Origin: a virus
Reading direction: 5' to 3' (one strand)
Length of the DNA: 38,668 nt
Virus record (IMG/VR): IMGVR_UViG_3300043403_000107
Coordinates: 1 to 38,668 of that record
Of this stretch, positions 1-8,908 are shown in pieces. Within the stretch, counting starts at the first letter, position 1; each line of letters starts with the position of its first letter. The notes under the pieces are model-generated. The model did not search any database. It had not been told where the DNA came from and saw only the letters and a list, made by a program, of their open reading frames with translations. Both the position numbers and the translations under genes were made by a program.

Positions 1-127
1 ATCCACCGCCGATCGCCGAGCCACTCGCGCCGGCTCTTAAACTCGGGGCTCGCCTGCCCGATGGTCTCGGCGATGTTCGCGTTCCTCTGCCCGGCAAGCG
101 CGCTCAGCCGCGCCGCGCATTCGTTGT
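1..127. repeat. Terminal direct repeat, left copy
   Basis: These 127 bases are identical to the last 127 bases of the window (38542-38668). The repeat lies inside the adaptor gene, and joining the two ends restores one uninterrupted reading frame. This indicates a circular contig with a k=127 assembly overlap rather than a biological terminal repeat. Confidence 0.95.
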
Positions 128-740
128 ACAGCTGCTCGAGGTTCCCAATCGGCTTCTCGGCAATCGTGCGGTACTTGATCGCCGCCTTGAGCGCCACCAG
201 CTCCGAGTAGTTGTTCGCGTCGTCGAAGGTCGTCGTGTCGTCGACGAGCAGCGAGCAGATCGGGATATACCGAATGGTGCACGTCACCGCGCTTGCCGGC
301 GTCGGAAACAGCTCAAAGGTGCGCATGCCGGCCGCCTGCGTCCCGCGGAGCCGATAGGCTTTCGGCGACCAGCGCGCCCAGCCGGTCGAGATATTCGCGA
401 ACCACGTCCGGTCGCGAACGGGTGTCTGCTCGAGCTCCTCGACCTGGTTCGTCCCCCAGTCGAGACGAGCGGAGAGCAGTTGATAGAAGTCAGCCGGCAG
501 CGTGTAGGTCGCCGTGTTGGCGACGATTGCCAGCGTCGATTCCGTCTCGAACCACTCATGGCCGCGCGCGGAAATCATCGCGTCGTACCACTCAGCGATG
601 CATCCGTTTACGATCGTGTCCATGGACACGGCATTCGCGCTGCTGTTTGAGTCGGCGATAAACGAGTTTGCGCCGCCGGGTCGACCGTCGGCGTAAAGGC
701 GCGCCAAATTCCGCAACTGTGCTCGATTGACTGCGCCCAT
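1..740 (-). CDS. Head-to-tail adaptor-like protein (5' part, cut by window edge)
   Basis: The ATG is at 740 and the frame stays open to base 1. In the circular genome it continues into 38541 and stops at TGA 38540-38538, giving 247 residues. The product starts MGAVNRAQLRNLARLYADG and has a small helical N-terminus followed by a beta-rich middle (TYTLPADFYQLLSARLDWG), as in the portal-proximal adaptors of podoviruses of the SU10/P22 gp4 type. These proteins sit under the portal and receive the nozzle. Position supports this role: it follows the capsid and small head genes and precedes the large nozzle-like gene. The stop overlaps the next start as TGATG. The family call is from layout and general appearance, not a catalytic motif. 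Confidence 0.6.
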   Translation of the reverse strand, partial: MGAVNRAQLRNLARLYADGRPGGANSFIADSNSSANAVSMDTIVNGCIAEWYDAMISARGHEWFETESTLAIVANTATYTLPADFYQLLSARLDWGTNQVEELEQTPVRDRTWFANISTGWARWSPKAYRLRGTQAAGMRTFELFPTPASAVTCTIRYIPICSLLVDDTTTFDDANNYSELVALKAAIKYRTIAEKPIGNLEQLYNECAARLSALAGQRNANIAETIGQASPEFKSRREWLGDRRW

Positions 741-756
741 ACGCTACGGTTTCCCT

Positions 757-993
757 TTACTCGCCGGACTCCTCGTTGACACAAGCCGTGACGTAGCGGT
801 GCAGGGCGTCAAGAAAGCCTTCCTTGTCGTCGGCCCCCTTTGCGTCCCAAAGGTCATCACCCGCCATGGTCTTGATTTCGCTCGAGTCCGGAGCCTCTGA
901 CTCGTCGGAGCCTTCCGATTCAGCGGCGCCCGGCTTCGCCTTGAGCGGGCCGAGCGCCATCAGGAGCGCCGCTTTGTTCTTCGGCGCTGCCAT
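757..993 (-). CDS. Small acidic head-region protein
   Basis: A 78-residue product with an Ala/Lys-rich N-terminus, an acidic Ser/Glu/Asp-rich centre (about residues 23-50) and a short C-terminal amphipathic helix (DALHRYVTAC). Its ATG shares a base with the stop of the preceding gene (TGATG at 993), so it is translationally coupled. It lies between a decoration-like protein and the adaptor. Small acidic proteins with this kind of tail are common next to capsid genes in tailed phages. No function can be assigned; a head-completion or assembly accessory role is a guess from context. Confidence 0.65.
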   Translation of the reverse strand: MAAPKNKAALLMALGPLKAKPGAAESEGSDESEAPDSSEIKTMAGDDLWDAKGADDKEGFLDALHRYVTACVNEESGE

Positions 994-1409
994 CAGACGC
1001 TCGCGATGTCAGCGAAGATGATGGCGCCGCTAATGTAGTTGTCCGTGGCCGCCGCTGCAGGGTTCTGAACCGCGCCCGCGTTGTCCACAACCAAGATGTC
1101 GAGCGTCACCGCCGTTGACGTGCCGACGTTCGCGAGCACGGAAGACTGAGCCCACCGCGCCACGCCTGCGCCCGTCACGTTCAGCGCCACCAGTGTCCTA
1201 ACGTGCGTCTTGTACGCATCCGACAAGACAAGACGGTAAAGCCCCTGGGACACGCGCGAAACGCTAGCTACGGACAGGTTCAGCGGCGTTCCGGAAACGC
1301 CCGCGCCCGCGAGGGTCGGAGCGTTGCCGGCATCAACGAAGAACTTGAAGGAGATTTCCTTGCAACTAGGGACGTTAGTCCCCTTGGGGTATAGGGCTCT
1401 GTCTGCCAT
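993..1409 (-). CDS. Probable head decoration or head-fibre protein
   Basis: A 138-residue protein from the ATG at 1409, one base after the stop of the upstream gene. It is rich in Val, Ala, Thr and Ser with alternating beta-strand patterns (LYRLVLSDAY, VTLDILVVDNAG) and no hydrophobic segment long enough for a membrane. This composition and its place two genes after the major capsid protein fit a beta-sandwich head decoration or fibre protein displayed on the capsid. No signature motif was recognised. A tail accessory protein is the main alternative. Confidence 0.55.
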   Translation of the reverse strand: MADRALYPKGTNVPSCKEISFKFFVDAGNAPTLAGAGVSGTPLNLSVASVSRVSQGLYRLVLSDAYKTHVRTLVALNVTGAGVARWAQSSVLANVGTSTAVTLDILVVDNAGAVQNPAAAATDNYISGAIIFADIASV

Positions 1410-1410
1410 C

Positions 1411-1938
1411 TCAGGTTTCCGCCTTGAGCACGCGAACGGTGAAATAGCCAGCTGGGACCACGACTCCGGTACCGCTCTTGGTGATTTGCAGCCAAAGCCC
1501 GCCATTGGCCGGAACCGTCACGTTGGCCAGCGTGCGGCCAGTGAAGCTCTTGGGCTGGTTCTGCGTGAACGTGCCCGCGTCGGTGATGGTCGTCGCCATA
1601 GACAAGGCGATTGCAGTCGCGCCGCCGATGCCATCGTTCGTCTTGATGATGAGCGTGGCAAAGTTGGTGTTATCTGCCGTGATGCCGGCGCCGGTGCCGA
1701 CGAACGAGCCGGCCTCGACGTAGACGGGAAAGCCGAACGGGTTCGTCCAGAACAGCGTGTCCGCCGTAGCTGTGGCAGCCGCGCCGTCCGCCGCCTTGAC
1801 GAATGGAGCAGTTGCCACGCTGAGCGCCTGGTCGATGGTCGCAACGCCAGCAAGCGCCGGGTTTTGGCCGGCAACGGGAGCCTGGGCGAACTCCGCCAGG
1901 CCCTTTTTCACAAGTCCGAGTGCTGTAGGTACAGGCAT
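1411..1938 (-). CDS. Probable capsid decoration or stabilisation protein
   Basis: A 175-residue protein starting at the ATG at 1938, chosen because GAGGAGA lies seven bases upstream. Residues 1-60 are Ala-rich and helical; the remainder is beta-rich with repeated Thr/Ala/Gly (for example TNDGIGGATAIALSMA). It is the first gene after the major capsid protein, the usual site of a decoration protein or capsid-stabilising fibre. It ends one base before the next start. The role is inferred from position and composition only. Confidence 0.55.
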   Translation of the reverse strand: MPVPTALGLVKKGLAEFAQAPVAGQNPALAGVATIDQALSVATAPFVKAADGAAATATADTLFWTNPFGFPVYVEAGSFVGTGAGITADNTNFATLIIKTNDGIGGATAIALSMATTITDAGTFTQNQPKSFTGRTLANVTVPANGGLWLQITKSGTGVVVPAGYFTVRVLKAET

Positions 1939-1948
1939 GGGATTCTCC

Positions 1949-3202
1949 TCAGAACGCAGCGACCACGGCGTTGACCGGGTTCGCGTTTTCAAAATTCATG
2001 TAGCAGCCCATCCGGAACTGGTAATCGTCGCCGGTCGGGTTGCGGAGGAAGGACTTGATGCCGTCGAAGTCGAACAGCATCGGGCAGTCGCCAGCAGAGC
2101 GACACGTCCAGTCCTGGGCGGGGTTGATGATCCAGGCAGTACCCTGCGGCACGTCCGGCTCAGGGAACACGGTCAGCGTGCCGACGGAGCCGAGCAGGGT
2201 GATGCCGGTGTAACCCACGTTGGGCTTGTCCGTCGCAACGTCGATCGTCTTGTAGCTCGACTGCTCCTTGAAGGCGTCGCGCACGTCGAGCGGGTTCATG
2301 AACACCGTCTTGACCATGACGTTGTTCATCGCCGCCTCAGCCGCCGCGTCGACCAGCGTCTGCTGCTTCGGCTGCCCGCCGCCGCTCACGCGCCAGCCGG
2401 ACAGGAAGTTCAGATCACCCGCCGTGCTGCGGTTGATGCCGAGGAACGAGTCGCCGCCGCCCGGGTCTGCAGCCGGCGCCCAACCGGCGATGCCGTTCGG
2501 GTAGGCCGCATAGTCACCCATGCGGAAAATCGTGTCAGCAGCCGCCGCGCCACCGATTAGCGTGTTGAGAGCGGCACTAAAGGTGAGTGTTGCCGCGCCT
2601 GCCAGCGTCTTGCGAGTGATGCTGGTGATTGCCGCGCTGCCGATGTTCGGGCTGGTCACGGTCGTGAAACCGTCGTTCGGTGCGGTCTGGATCACCATGC
2701 CCTTGAAGAACCCGACGCCATCGGCGCGGTTCGTCAAGGTAACGGTTGCGGTAGCCGCGCCCGTCGCGTTGATCGTGCCGCGACCGCCGCCGCCGGAGCC
2801 CCACACTGCGCGCCCGAAGGTGCGAGCGAAGGCATCCCGAGCCCGGTCCATCGCGAATTTGACGATGTCGAGGATAGCGCCCTTGGAGTTGTCTCCGCCG
2901 CCATTCTTCGCGACCGCCATTGCTTCGCCGTCGATGCTGCCGACCTCGTAAAGCTTCTTACGGCCGAGCGAAAAACGGACCTGCTGCGTTGCGGCCTGGT
3001 TCGCGATCGCCGTCTGGATGTTGGCGGAACCGCCAGCGCCCGGGGCGATGCTCACGACGACGTACTTGGTGCCGTCGGACGCGAATTTCGTGTCTTTCTT
3101 CATCATGCCGAACGCCTTCGACTGCTGATAAAGCGGGGTCGAAATGTCGTCCGGGTACAGGACCTTGAACAGGTTTGAACCTGCGATTGCTTCTGCTGCC
3201 AC
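1949..3202 (-). CDS. Major capsid protein
   Basis: A 417-residue protein, the right size for an HK97-fold coat protein. The GTG at 3202 is the preferred start because GGAGG lies six bases upstream; an ATG at 3238 would add 12 residues but has no comparable ribosome site. Early residues FKVLYPDDISTPLYQQSK, then a strand-and-helix pattern with AILDIVKFAMDRARDAF (spine-helix-like) and a Gly-rich stretch around residues 135-145, agree with a phage coat protein. It follows portal and scaffold genes directly, the standard morphogenesis order. Cysteines near the C-terminus (TCRSAGDC) are unusual and could stabilise the particle. Confidence 0.8.
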   Translation of the reverse strand: MAAEAIAGSNLFKVLYPDDISTPLYQQSKAFGMMKKDTKFASDGTKYVVVSIAPGAGGSANIQTAIANQAATQQVRFSLGRKKLYEVGSIDGEAMAVAKNGGGDNSKGAILDIVKFAMDRARDAFARTFGRAVWGSGGGGRGTINATGAATATVTLTNRADGVGFFKGMVIQTAPNDGFTTVTSPNIGSAAITSITRKTLAGAATLTFSAALNTLIGGAAAADTIFRMGDYAAYPNGIAGWAPAADPGGGDSFLGINRSTAGDLNFLSGWRVSGGGQPKQQTLVDAAAEAAMNNVMVKTVFMNPLDVRDAFKEQSSYKTIDVATDKPNVGYTGITLLGSVGTLTVFPEPDVPQGTAWIINPAQDWTCRSAGDCPMLFDFDGIKSFLRNPTGDDYQFRMGCYMNFENANPVNAVVAAF

Positions 3203-3243
3203 GTTGAACCTCCAGAGCCAGCCGCCTTGGAGGGTCACGACCG

Positions 3244-4332
3244 TCAGTCGTAAAAGCCCATCGCTTGGAGCTGGCGAATCTGCGCCGCTTTCAGCTCGTC
3301 GGACGTCTGGGCGCGGGATGCGCCGGCAGGTGCCGAGGAGAGCGAGGCAGGAATCGTCACTGGCGCACTTGGCGCCGTCCCGGGTTTTGGAGGTTCAATT
3401 CCGCTGGTGGCCCGTCCAGCATCCAGCACGGGGCTGGTAGTCACTTTTTCGCGGTTCGTTTGACCGTCCGCACGCGGCGACAACTCGTAGCGAGCCGCTA
3501 GGCTCTGCTCGATAATACCGCAAGCCGTGCGCGTGTCAATAGGGCGGCCGGTCCGTTGCATCTCCTCGAGCATGACGGCCGCGATGCCTTCGCGCGCCTG
3601 CTCGGGGTAGGCGGTAGCAAAAGACTGCAGGTGCGGGTGGGCGTCGCTCGACTTGGCAAACTCGTAGTTCTGGGTTTTGAGCTGCTCGATCCGCTGATTG
3701 TCTTCGCGCTCCTGGATGCTCGCCGCGAACCGCTCGAGCTGCGCCAGCTTGGCCTGTACCTCGGGGTCCTTCTGCGCCTGCTTCTGCTCGGCCGGGGTGA
3801 ATGTCCCACCTGACGCGAGCTTGAGCGACACGTCCCGCCAAAAGCCAGCCGGGTCGCCTGCGCCGGTTAGGCGCTGGATGGCGGTCAGGAATTTCTGCGG
3901 GTCTCCGCTCTGCAGGTCGGTGACGGCCGCCTGCTGGAACGCGCTCAGCTGCCCCGTGCGATGCTTTTCGGCAAGAGTCTGCTGCTTGGCGCGCTCGAAG
4001 TCCTTCTCACGCTTCTCAGCCGTGCCGTGCGCCCGGTGTGCCGCCCGGGTCAGCTCGGCGGCTTTTGCTCGAGCCACCTTGATGGCTTCGCGCGCTGCCT
4101 TGATGCCTTCCGGCGTGCTGAGCTTTTCGTCGGCGTACAGCTCTTCCGCGAGCGGGTCTACTTCGGGGGCCGCTGCAGCAGCTGCTGGCGCGGAACCTGG
4201 CTCGACTGCAGGCGTCTCGGCCACCGTTGCCGGCTGGTCCGTCGGCATGTTCATCAGGGCTGAAAATTGGGCCATGTCGATGGCTGGCGCGGTCGGGGCT
4301 GCCGCCGCTGCGGGTTGCGCCTCTCCGCTCAT
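3244..4332 (-). CDS. Capsid scaffolding protein
   Basis: A 362-residue protein rich in Ala, Glu, Lys and Gln. The N-terminus is Pro/Ala low-complexity, residues about 75-240 are strongly charged and helical with coiled-coil character, and the C-terminus is basic/helical, which in scaffolds contacts the coat protein. Size, composition and the place between portal and coat protein are those of an internal scaffold that guides procapsid assembly and is then lost. Start ATG 4332 overlaps the portal stop as ATGA. No protease motif is seen, so processing is not evident. Confidence 0.7.
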   Translation of the reverse strand: MSGEAQPAAAAAPTAPAIDMAQFSALMNMPTDQPATVAETPAVEPGSAPAAAAAAPEVDPLAEELYADEKLSTPEGIKAAREAIKVARAKAAELTRAAHRAHGTAEKREKDFERAKQQTLAEKHRTGQLSAFQQAAVTDLQSGDPQKFLTAIQRLTGAGDPAGFWRDVSLKLASGGTFTPAEQKQAQKDPEVQAKLAQLERFAASIQEREDNQRIEQLKTQNYEFAKSSDAHPHLQSFATAYPEQAREGIAAVMLEEMQRTGRPIDTRTACGIIEQSLAARYELSPRADGQTNREKVTTSPVLDAGRATSGIEPPKPGTAPSAPVTIPASLSSAPAGASRAQTSDELKAAQIRQLQAMGFYD

Positions 4333-6317
4333 TGGAGCATGCCCCCCGGTGCGGCTGGTGGCGGTCCGGCCATCGGGGGCGGTCCACCTCCGCCGCCCAT
4401 CGCCTGCGCCATGCCGGGAGCTTGCGCGAGCGCCGGGTTGCCCGCAGCGATCGCGTTCGGATCAGCCGGGACGATGCCTAGCAGCTTGTCGACGTCGGCC
4501 AAGAAATCCGTGAGCCGGTCGATCTTGTCCTGGCCCTCCTCATTCATCTCGACAAAGTTCAGCATCTTCAGGCACTCCTCTTTCATCGTCGCGAGGTCGT
4601 TGTACGCCTGCGGCATCATGCTCTCGTCGTAAGCCGGCCCCTTCGCCACGTCCTTGACGCGCTTGCATGCGTTCTTGCGCATGACTTCCTTCGAGTCAGC
4701 GAGCGCTTGGAGGTCGGGCGACTTCACCGCATCGAAGAGCGCCTTCGGCGGGAGCAGCCCGCGGTCAACGAAGTTGGCAATGTGCTCGGCCTGCTGCGCC
4801 GGGTCTTGACTGAAAAGGTTCGTGCCGCGCGCCTTGATTCGGTATTTCTCCGATCCCGGGTCAATGTCCGTCATGCGCGCGCGGACTAGCTGCTCGTCCT
4901 TTTCGTAGACCACCTCAAAATTAGGGTCGCTCTCGCTCAGCTCCTTGAAGCACCAAACGATGAGCTTGTCGCAATCGAGCTTAAAGCGCTTCCAGGCGCG
5001 GAACTCCGCCGTGTGTCGGATGCTCTCTGTGTTTGCCAGGTAAGCCAAGCCCGGCTCGTGATTGATGCCGCCCGGCTTCTTGGCGGTCATGGACATTTCG
5101 CTCATGCCGCGCTGATCACGCATCTGCTGCGCCAGTCGTTCGCGCCGTCCGAGCAAGTCACCCGGGACAGATTGCGGATTCCAGACTTGCGGCCCCGACA
5201 TGCCCTCGACCTGCAGAATCTTAAAATCGGCGTTGCTCAGCTGCGCGGGGTTGAGCCGCGTGCCCTTGGGCAGAATCAGCGAAGGCTGCGCAAACCGGTC
5301 GAGAATCTTGTACTCGCGCTGGTCCCATTGGTTCATCTCCGTTTGCGATGTCGCCAGAATCTCCGGCTCGCCGCGGCCCCACCATGAGCCAGGAACGCGG
5401 TTCGGTTTGAACCACGAGACCGGGAAAATCTGATAGGGCCAAGGGCGCGAGATGATCGGGACGGTCGGCCCCTTCTGGCCGCCATCAAGCGACACCATGT
5501 GCAGCCCGTCGTGGTTCGCTTTCGCGCGGTTGCCGTCCTTGCTCTTGCCGAACGCGCGCGGGTCGTCCATGTCGACGCGGGTCGACGGCAAGTGCCAGGC
5601 TTTGTAGATGACCACGAGGTCAGCGATGGTGCCTACTTGGCTGTCCATCGTATCGAACATGCGCGAGTCCTCGAAGCTCGCGCTCGGTGCCGAGTCCACC
5701 GCGTCGCGCACGATTTTTGGTTCGTTGGCCACGAACGACGCGAGCACATCCCGCGGAATGACGTAGCGCCCAAACAGTTGCTGCGGCGCACCCTGCCGCG
5801 CTTCTTGGCGGCTCACGAAATAGTTGAAGTCCCAAACCGGCGTGACAACGATTCGACTATTCGCCGTGTCCGGCCAGAACTCGACGCCGCCGTTGCCGAA
5901 AATATAGCCGTTCCAGCAGGCCTGCTCTTCCATTTCGTCTTCGAGGCCGAGCGCGTACCGCTGGCCATCGCAGGCGTCTTGCATCGCCTCGACCTTTTCG
6001 CGCAGCTCCGAGTCGCCGCCCTCGGTCACGAACAGCGGCCGCACTTCGTTGCGGAGCGTGGCGTTTGCCTTGCTGTCGACGATAGCCTGAACGCCGTTGT
6101 AACCGGCCGTCTCGCCACTGTTCAGGCCGAGCACACCGAGCGGACTCGCACCGGTCAGCGTGTGGTTCATCGAGCCGGACCAGAGCGTCAAAGCGTCCTC
6201 GGCTGCTCGCCGCCGGGATTCGCCCTGGTCGCGGTAGAGCGCGCGGGCCGCGTTCGTCATGGCCTGCGCTTGCTGCGCTTCTTCGGCTTCCTGGTACCAC
6301 AGTTTATTTGTGCTCAT
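4329..6317 (-). CDS. Portal protein
   Basis: A 662-residue protein of the large podovirus portal type (P22/SU10-like size). The helical N-terminus is followed by a wing with paired aromatic strands (GYIFGNGGVEFWPDTA; VTPVWDFNYFVSRQEAR), an acidic/basic alternation, and a long helical region after residue 370. The C-terminus is Pro/Met/Gly low-complexity. The portal ring sits at one capsid vertex as the DNA channel, docks the terminase and later the adaptor. It lies just after the large terminase region and just before the scaffold. The start overlaps the preceding stop (ATGA at 6317). Confidence 0.87.
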   Translation of the reverse strand: MSTNKLWYQEAEEAQQAQAMTNAARALYRDQGESRRRAAEDALTLWSGSMNHTLTGASPLGVLGLNSGETAGYNGVQAIVDSKANATLRNEVRPLFVTEGGDSELREKVEAMQDACDGQRYALGLEDEMEEQACWNGYIFGNGGVEFWPDTANSRIVVTPVWDFNYFVSRQEARQGAPQQLFGRYVIPRDVLASFVANEPKIVRDAVDSAPSASFEDSRMFDTMDSQVGTIADLVVIYKAWHLPSTRVDMDDPRAFGKSKDGNRAKANHDGLHMVSLDGGQKGPTVPIISRPWPYQIFPVSWFKPNRVPGSWWGRGEPEILATSQTEMNQWDQREYKILDRFAQPSLILPKGTRLNPAQLSNADFKILQVEGMSGPQVWNPQSVPGDLLGRRERLAQQMRDQRGMSEMSMTAKKPGGINHEPGLAYLANTESIRHTAEFRAWKRFKLDCDKLIVWCFKELSESDPNFEVVYEKDEQLVRARMTDIDPGSEKYRIKARGTNLFSQDPAQQAEHIANFVDRGLLPPKALFDAVKSPDLQALADSKEVMRKNACKRVKDVAKGPAYDESMMPQAYNDLATMKEECLKMLNFVEMNEEGQDKIDRLTDFLADVDKLLGIVPADPNAIAAGNPALAQAPGMAQAMGGGGGPPPMAGPPPAAPGGMLQ

Positions 6318-6601
6318 GCTCTTACCCCTGACCTAATCAATGCGTGCTTCCGGCACCATGCGCCGCTAGCCGCGCCACCGAAAAGTCCGCCGGCTTTCTC
6401 GCCGCAGCCCGACTCGCGGCAGAGCGACGGGTCTTTAATCTCTGGCGCTAGAGTCGCCCGCTCGCGCGCGTCATCGTCGGAACGCGCGTCATCCGTCGCC
6501 TGGGAAGGGGGCGAACTGGGGAAGTCAGACAACTCCAGCGCCAGAGATTTGATTCCGAGCGCGCGCATGTCGATGCACAGCTGCTCGAGTAGGTTGCTCA
6601 T
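6314..6601 (-). CDS. Small protein with Cys/His zinc-like motif
   Basis: A 95-residue protein whose ATG (6601) overlaps the large terminase stop as ATGA; its own stop overlaps the portal start. The first 25 residues form a leucine-rich helix (MSNLLEQLCIDMRALGIKS), the middle is acidic and disordered, and the end carries CRESGC then WCRKH about 20 residues later, a CxxxC...CxxH pattern that could bind one zinc. Its place between terminase and portal suggests packaging or assembly, but no function is known. Confidence 0.65.
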   Translation of the reverse strand: MSNLLEQLCIDMRALGIKSLALELSDFPSSPPSQATDDARSDDDARERATLAPEIKDPSLCRESGCGEKAGGLFGGAASGAWCRKHALIRSGVRA

Positions 6602-8133
6602 GCGAATGCTCCCCGCAACCGGTCGGCCGCGGCCTTCATCGGGTTGCTCTTGCTCGAGTTGATGAGATCGCAAAGCCGCCGCTCTTCGTCGTCGAGCATG
6701 TCCGGCTCCGCGGCAAACTCTGGATGCGGTAGATGCTTCAGCGCCAAGCACAAGGCCGGCGCGTAGTCTCCGTGTCGCCCGTCGCCCGTGTTCGGCAAAA
6801 CGATCTGGTAGGAGCGCGACGTGAGCTTGCGCTGGATGCCGAGAATATCCGCCCGCAGGGCAGCATTTGGGGGAAGGCTGATCGTGTGTTCGCTCACGTG
6901 CTTCTCGAGCGCTTTGGCGTGCGCCTTCCATTCGGCTTCCGTGAAAGGGTCGGCCGCGAGGCTGATACCCGCGTTGCCAGCGAGTTCGTGCTTGTCGTCG
7001 AAGCTCGCTTGGTCGGTCCAGAGTGTCTCGACGCCGTACTCTTCGAGCGTCGGCTTCATTTGCTCGAACACGCGGCTTGAGCGGAGCGGCGCCGACTTGC
7101 TGCCCATCCACTGCCTCACGTGAACTACCTCTGGCGATCCGTCGGCACGGGGCCGCATAACCACAAGCGTCCAAGCGTTGCGGCGGTTCGCCGGGTCGAT
7201 GGCCGCGGTGCATGGCTGGTCGTTCGGCGCGAGCTGTTCGCCGCCGGCTGGTCGCGTGCACTGCTCGACATCGATGCTCGACAAGAGCGAGTCTTCCGGA
7301 TCGGCGAACAAGGCCAGCACGTCGGTTCGGTAAGCACGCGGATCCTCTTTCTTCAGCTTGGCGCAAAACTCCGGCGTAAAGTGCCCTGGGTTCATGTCCG
7401 GCCCCTTGGCGATCATGAACAGCACGTCATCACCAGGCCGACCGAAGCGGTCTAGATAGAGGTCGTAGATTGGGCCGCGCGGTGCCCACGGACTGCCCAG
7501 CAAATCAATCTGAGCGCCTGGTAACAAGCGGCCACGAACAGCACTGAGCGCATCGGGTAGGTTGACCACGCCGTCTTCTTGCCCTTGCATGCGCGGCGCT
7601 TCGTCAAATGCGACTCCGATCGACCAGCGCGAGACGAGCGAGCCGCCCGCCTTCTTGCCGGCAACGACCTTAACCTCAACCACGCGGTCATGCTGCTCGT
7701 TGTAGATGTACAGCGAATCAGCTCGAGCGCGTCGGACAAACGGGGCCATGAGCGGCGAACCCATGACGGTCCCGCTGAAATGCTCAAACGTGGCCTGCGC
7801 CTTGTCGACGTCGAGCGAGACAATCGAGTAGCGCGCAATCTCGCCCTCGCGGATGCTGCTCAGGTCGCAAGTCTGCGTCGAGCGGAACGCCTTACATGCG
7901 ACCTTGAGCGACTTGGCCGAGCGGATTGCGGCGAGCAGGCACACGAGCGAAGGCGGCTGGGAGGGTAGCAACCCGAGAGCCTGCGCGCCGCCCAATGCCT
8001 CGACGACTGCCGGCTCGTCGGCGTACTCAGCAAGCGGTTCGCCAGTCTCGACGCGCGCGATCGCGCGCTGCAGCTTCGTGGCCGTTTTGAGTCCGAAGCC
8101 GTGCTCGTGGGTGAGCAGGGTTTCAAGGTTCAA
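6598..8133 (-). CDS. terL: Terminase large subunit
   Basis: A 511-residue packaging motor. The N-terminal ATPase has a degenerate Walker A-type loop (AIRSAKSLK, residues 69-77) and a Walker B with catalytic Glu (IGVAFDEA, D177/E178). The C-terminal RNase H-like nuclease shows the first metal Asp in CTAAIDPANRR (D313), a second in ETLWTDQASF (about D374) and a third candidate in GRHGDYAPA near the end. It cuts concatemeric DNA and pumps it through the portal. The start is taken as TTG 8133, which overlaps the upstream stop as TTGA and matches TTG starts elsewhere here; an ATG at 8187 would add 18 residues. The small subunit is not adjacent. Confidence 0.9.
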   Translation of the reverse strand: MNLETLLTHEHGFGLKTATKLQRAIARVETGEPLAEYADEPAVVEALGGAQALGLLPSQPPSLVCLLAAIRSAKSLKVACKAFRSTQTCDLSSIREGEIARYSIVSLDVDKAQATFEHFSGTVMGSPLMAPFVRRARADSLYIYNEQHDRVVEVKVVAGKKAGGSLVSRWSIGVAFDEAPRMQGQEDGVVNLPDALSAVRGRLLPGAQIDLLGSPWAPRGPIYDLYLDRFGRPGDDVLFMIAKGPDMNPGHFTPEFCAKLKKEDPRAYRTDVLALFADPEDSLLSSIDVEQCTRPAGGEQLAPNDQPCTAAIDPANRRNAWTLVVMRPRADGSPEVVHVRQWMGSKSAPLRSSRVFEQMKPTLEEYGVETLWTDQASFDDKHELAGNAGISLAADPFTEAEWKAHAKALEKHVSEHTISLPPNAALRADILGIQRKLTSRSYQIVLPNTGDGRHGDYAPALCLALKHLPHPEFAAEPDMLDDEERRLCDLINSSKSNPMKAAADRLRGAFA

Positions 8134-8681
8134 TTGCTGCCGACCTTGGCCCGATACTTCTTCTGTTGCTCTAGACACTCCGCGCAAATCGCGCCGATTG
8201 CCTCACGGACGAAGCTCTCCGCGCTCGTCCGCGCAATGTCGACCCGCTCGCGCGCCGGCAAAGTAAACGTGACCGTGTAATCCTCGCTCGGCATCACGAG
8301 CCCGCGGCCAGCAGCGTCGACACTCGTGCTGTCCTGACCGGTCATCACAAACCCGAGCCCGTTCGGCTCAGGCAGCGCGCAGAGCATGACGATGTTTTTA
8401 TGCTTCAGGCGCTTGTTGGTCTCGCGCATGATTTCGTTGCACAAGCGCTTCCAGACTTCCTGCTCGGCGGTCGTGAGCGGGCGACCCTCGAGAAGCTCGA
8501 CGTTTGCGGCGATCACATCCTGCTCGGATTCGAGCGCGTCTAGAGCGTCGTCGATGCCAGGCGTCTTGACGATTCCGGCAGGCGCGCTGAAGTTGGTAGC
8601 GACGGGTGTTTCACAGGCGGAAAGATACGCCGCCGCAGGCTCTCCCTGCGTACCATGCCCGCCGCCGCCAGAGTCTGTCAC
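8130..8681 (-). CDS. Hypothetical protein upstream of the large terminase
   Basis: A 183-residue soluble protein starting at GTG 8681, which overlaps the upstream stop as GTGA. The first 40 residues are Gly/Ser/Ala-rich and look disordered. The middle is helical (EQEVWKRLCNEIMRETNKRLK), and the end has a short strand region and CAECLEQQKKYRAK, a CxxC that could bind metal together with other residues. It immediately precedes the large terminase with coupled translation, so a packaging-related role is possible. No family recognised. Confidence 0.65.
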   Translation of the reverse strand: MTDSGGGGHGTQGEPAAAYLSACETPVATNFSAPAGIVKTPGIDDALDALESEQDVIAANVELLEGRPLTTAEQEVWKRLCNEIMRETNKRLKHKNIVMLCALPEPNGLGFVMTGQDSTSVDAAGRGLVMPSEDYTVTFTLPARERVDIARTSAESFVREAIGAICAECLEQQKKYRAKVGSN

Positions 8682-8905
8682 TTTCGTCCCTGCTGCTGCG
8701 CCTCGACCAGCACGTCGGCATATTCGATAGCGCTGGCAGGGATGGCCTTAGTCACGCCGTCGCGCACCACAATGACCCACTGCCCGCGCTCCTCGAGACT
8801 CTCGACGGCCGGCGCGCGCTCGTTCGGCGTGGTCTCGAGCGAGCCTGACGACGTGTTGCCGAAAACGATCCGCGGGTGAGTAAAAACGATCTTGGTGAAT
8901 CTCAT
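8678..8905 (-). CDS. Small hypothetical protein
   Basis: A 75-residue protein starting at ATG 8905, three bases after the upstream stop. It has an N-terminal beta stretch (MRFTKIVFTHPRIVFGN) and a second hydrophobic strand region (QWVIVVRDGVTKAIPAS), which resembles small beta-barrel folds. It is coupled to the next gene by a GTGA overlap. No known motif and no function assigned. Confidence 0.6.
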   Translation of the reverse strand: MRFTKIVFTHPRIVFGNTSSGSLETTPNERAPAVESLEERGQWVIVVRDGVTKAIPASAIEYADVLVEAQQQGRK

Positions 8906-8908
8906 CAG

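Noticed and set aside
1-127. Terminal repeat as a biological direct terminal repeat
   Set aside because: It is exactly 127 bases, lies inside a coding frame that is restored when the ends are joined, and matches an assembly k-mer length; a biological repeat cannot be excluded without reads.
1757-2560. Plus-strand frame of 267 codons across the capsid and decoration genes
   Set aside because: Antisense to two structural genes, no recognised domain and shadow-like composition.
5499-6662. Long plus-strand frame of 387 codons over the portal gene
   Set aside because: It is antisense to the conserved portal frame and has Arg/His/Val-rich shadow composition without any domain.
6602-7366. Long minus-strand frame overlapping the large terminase
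   Set aside because: Only its end (6601-6314) looks coding, with an ATGA start; the rest is a shadow of the terminase.
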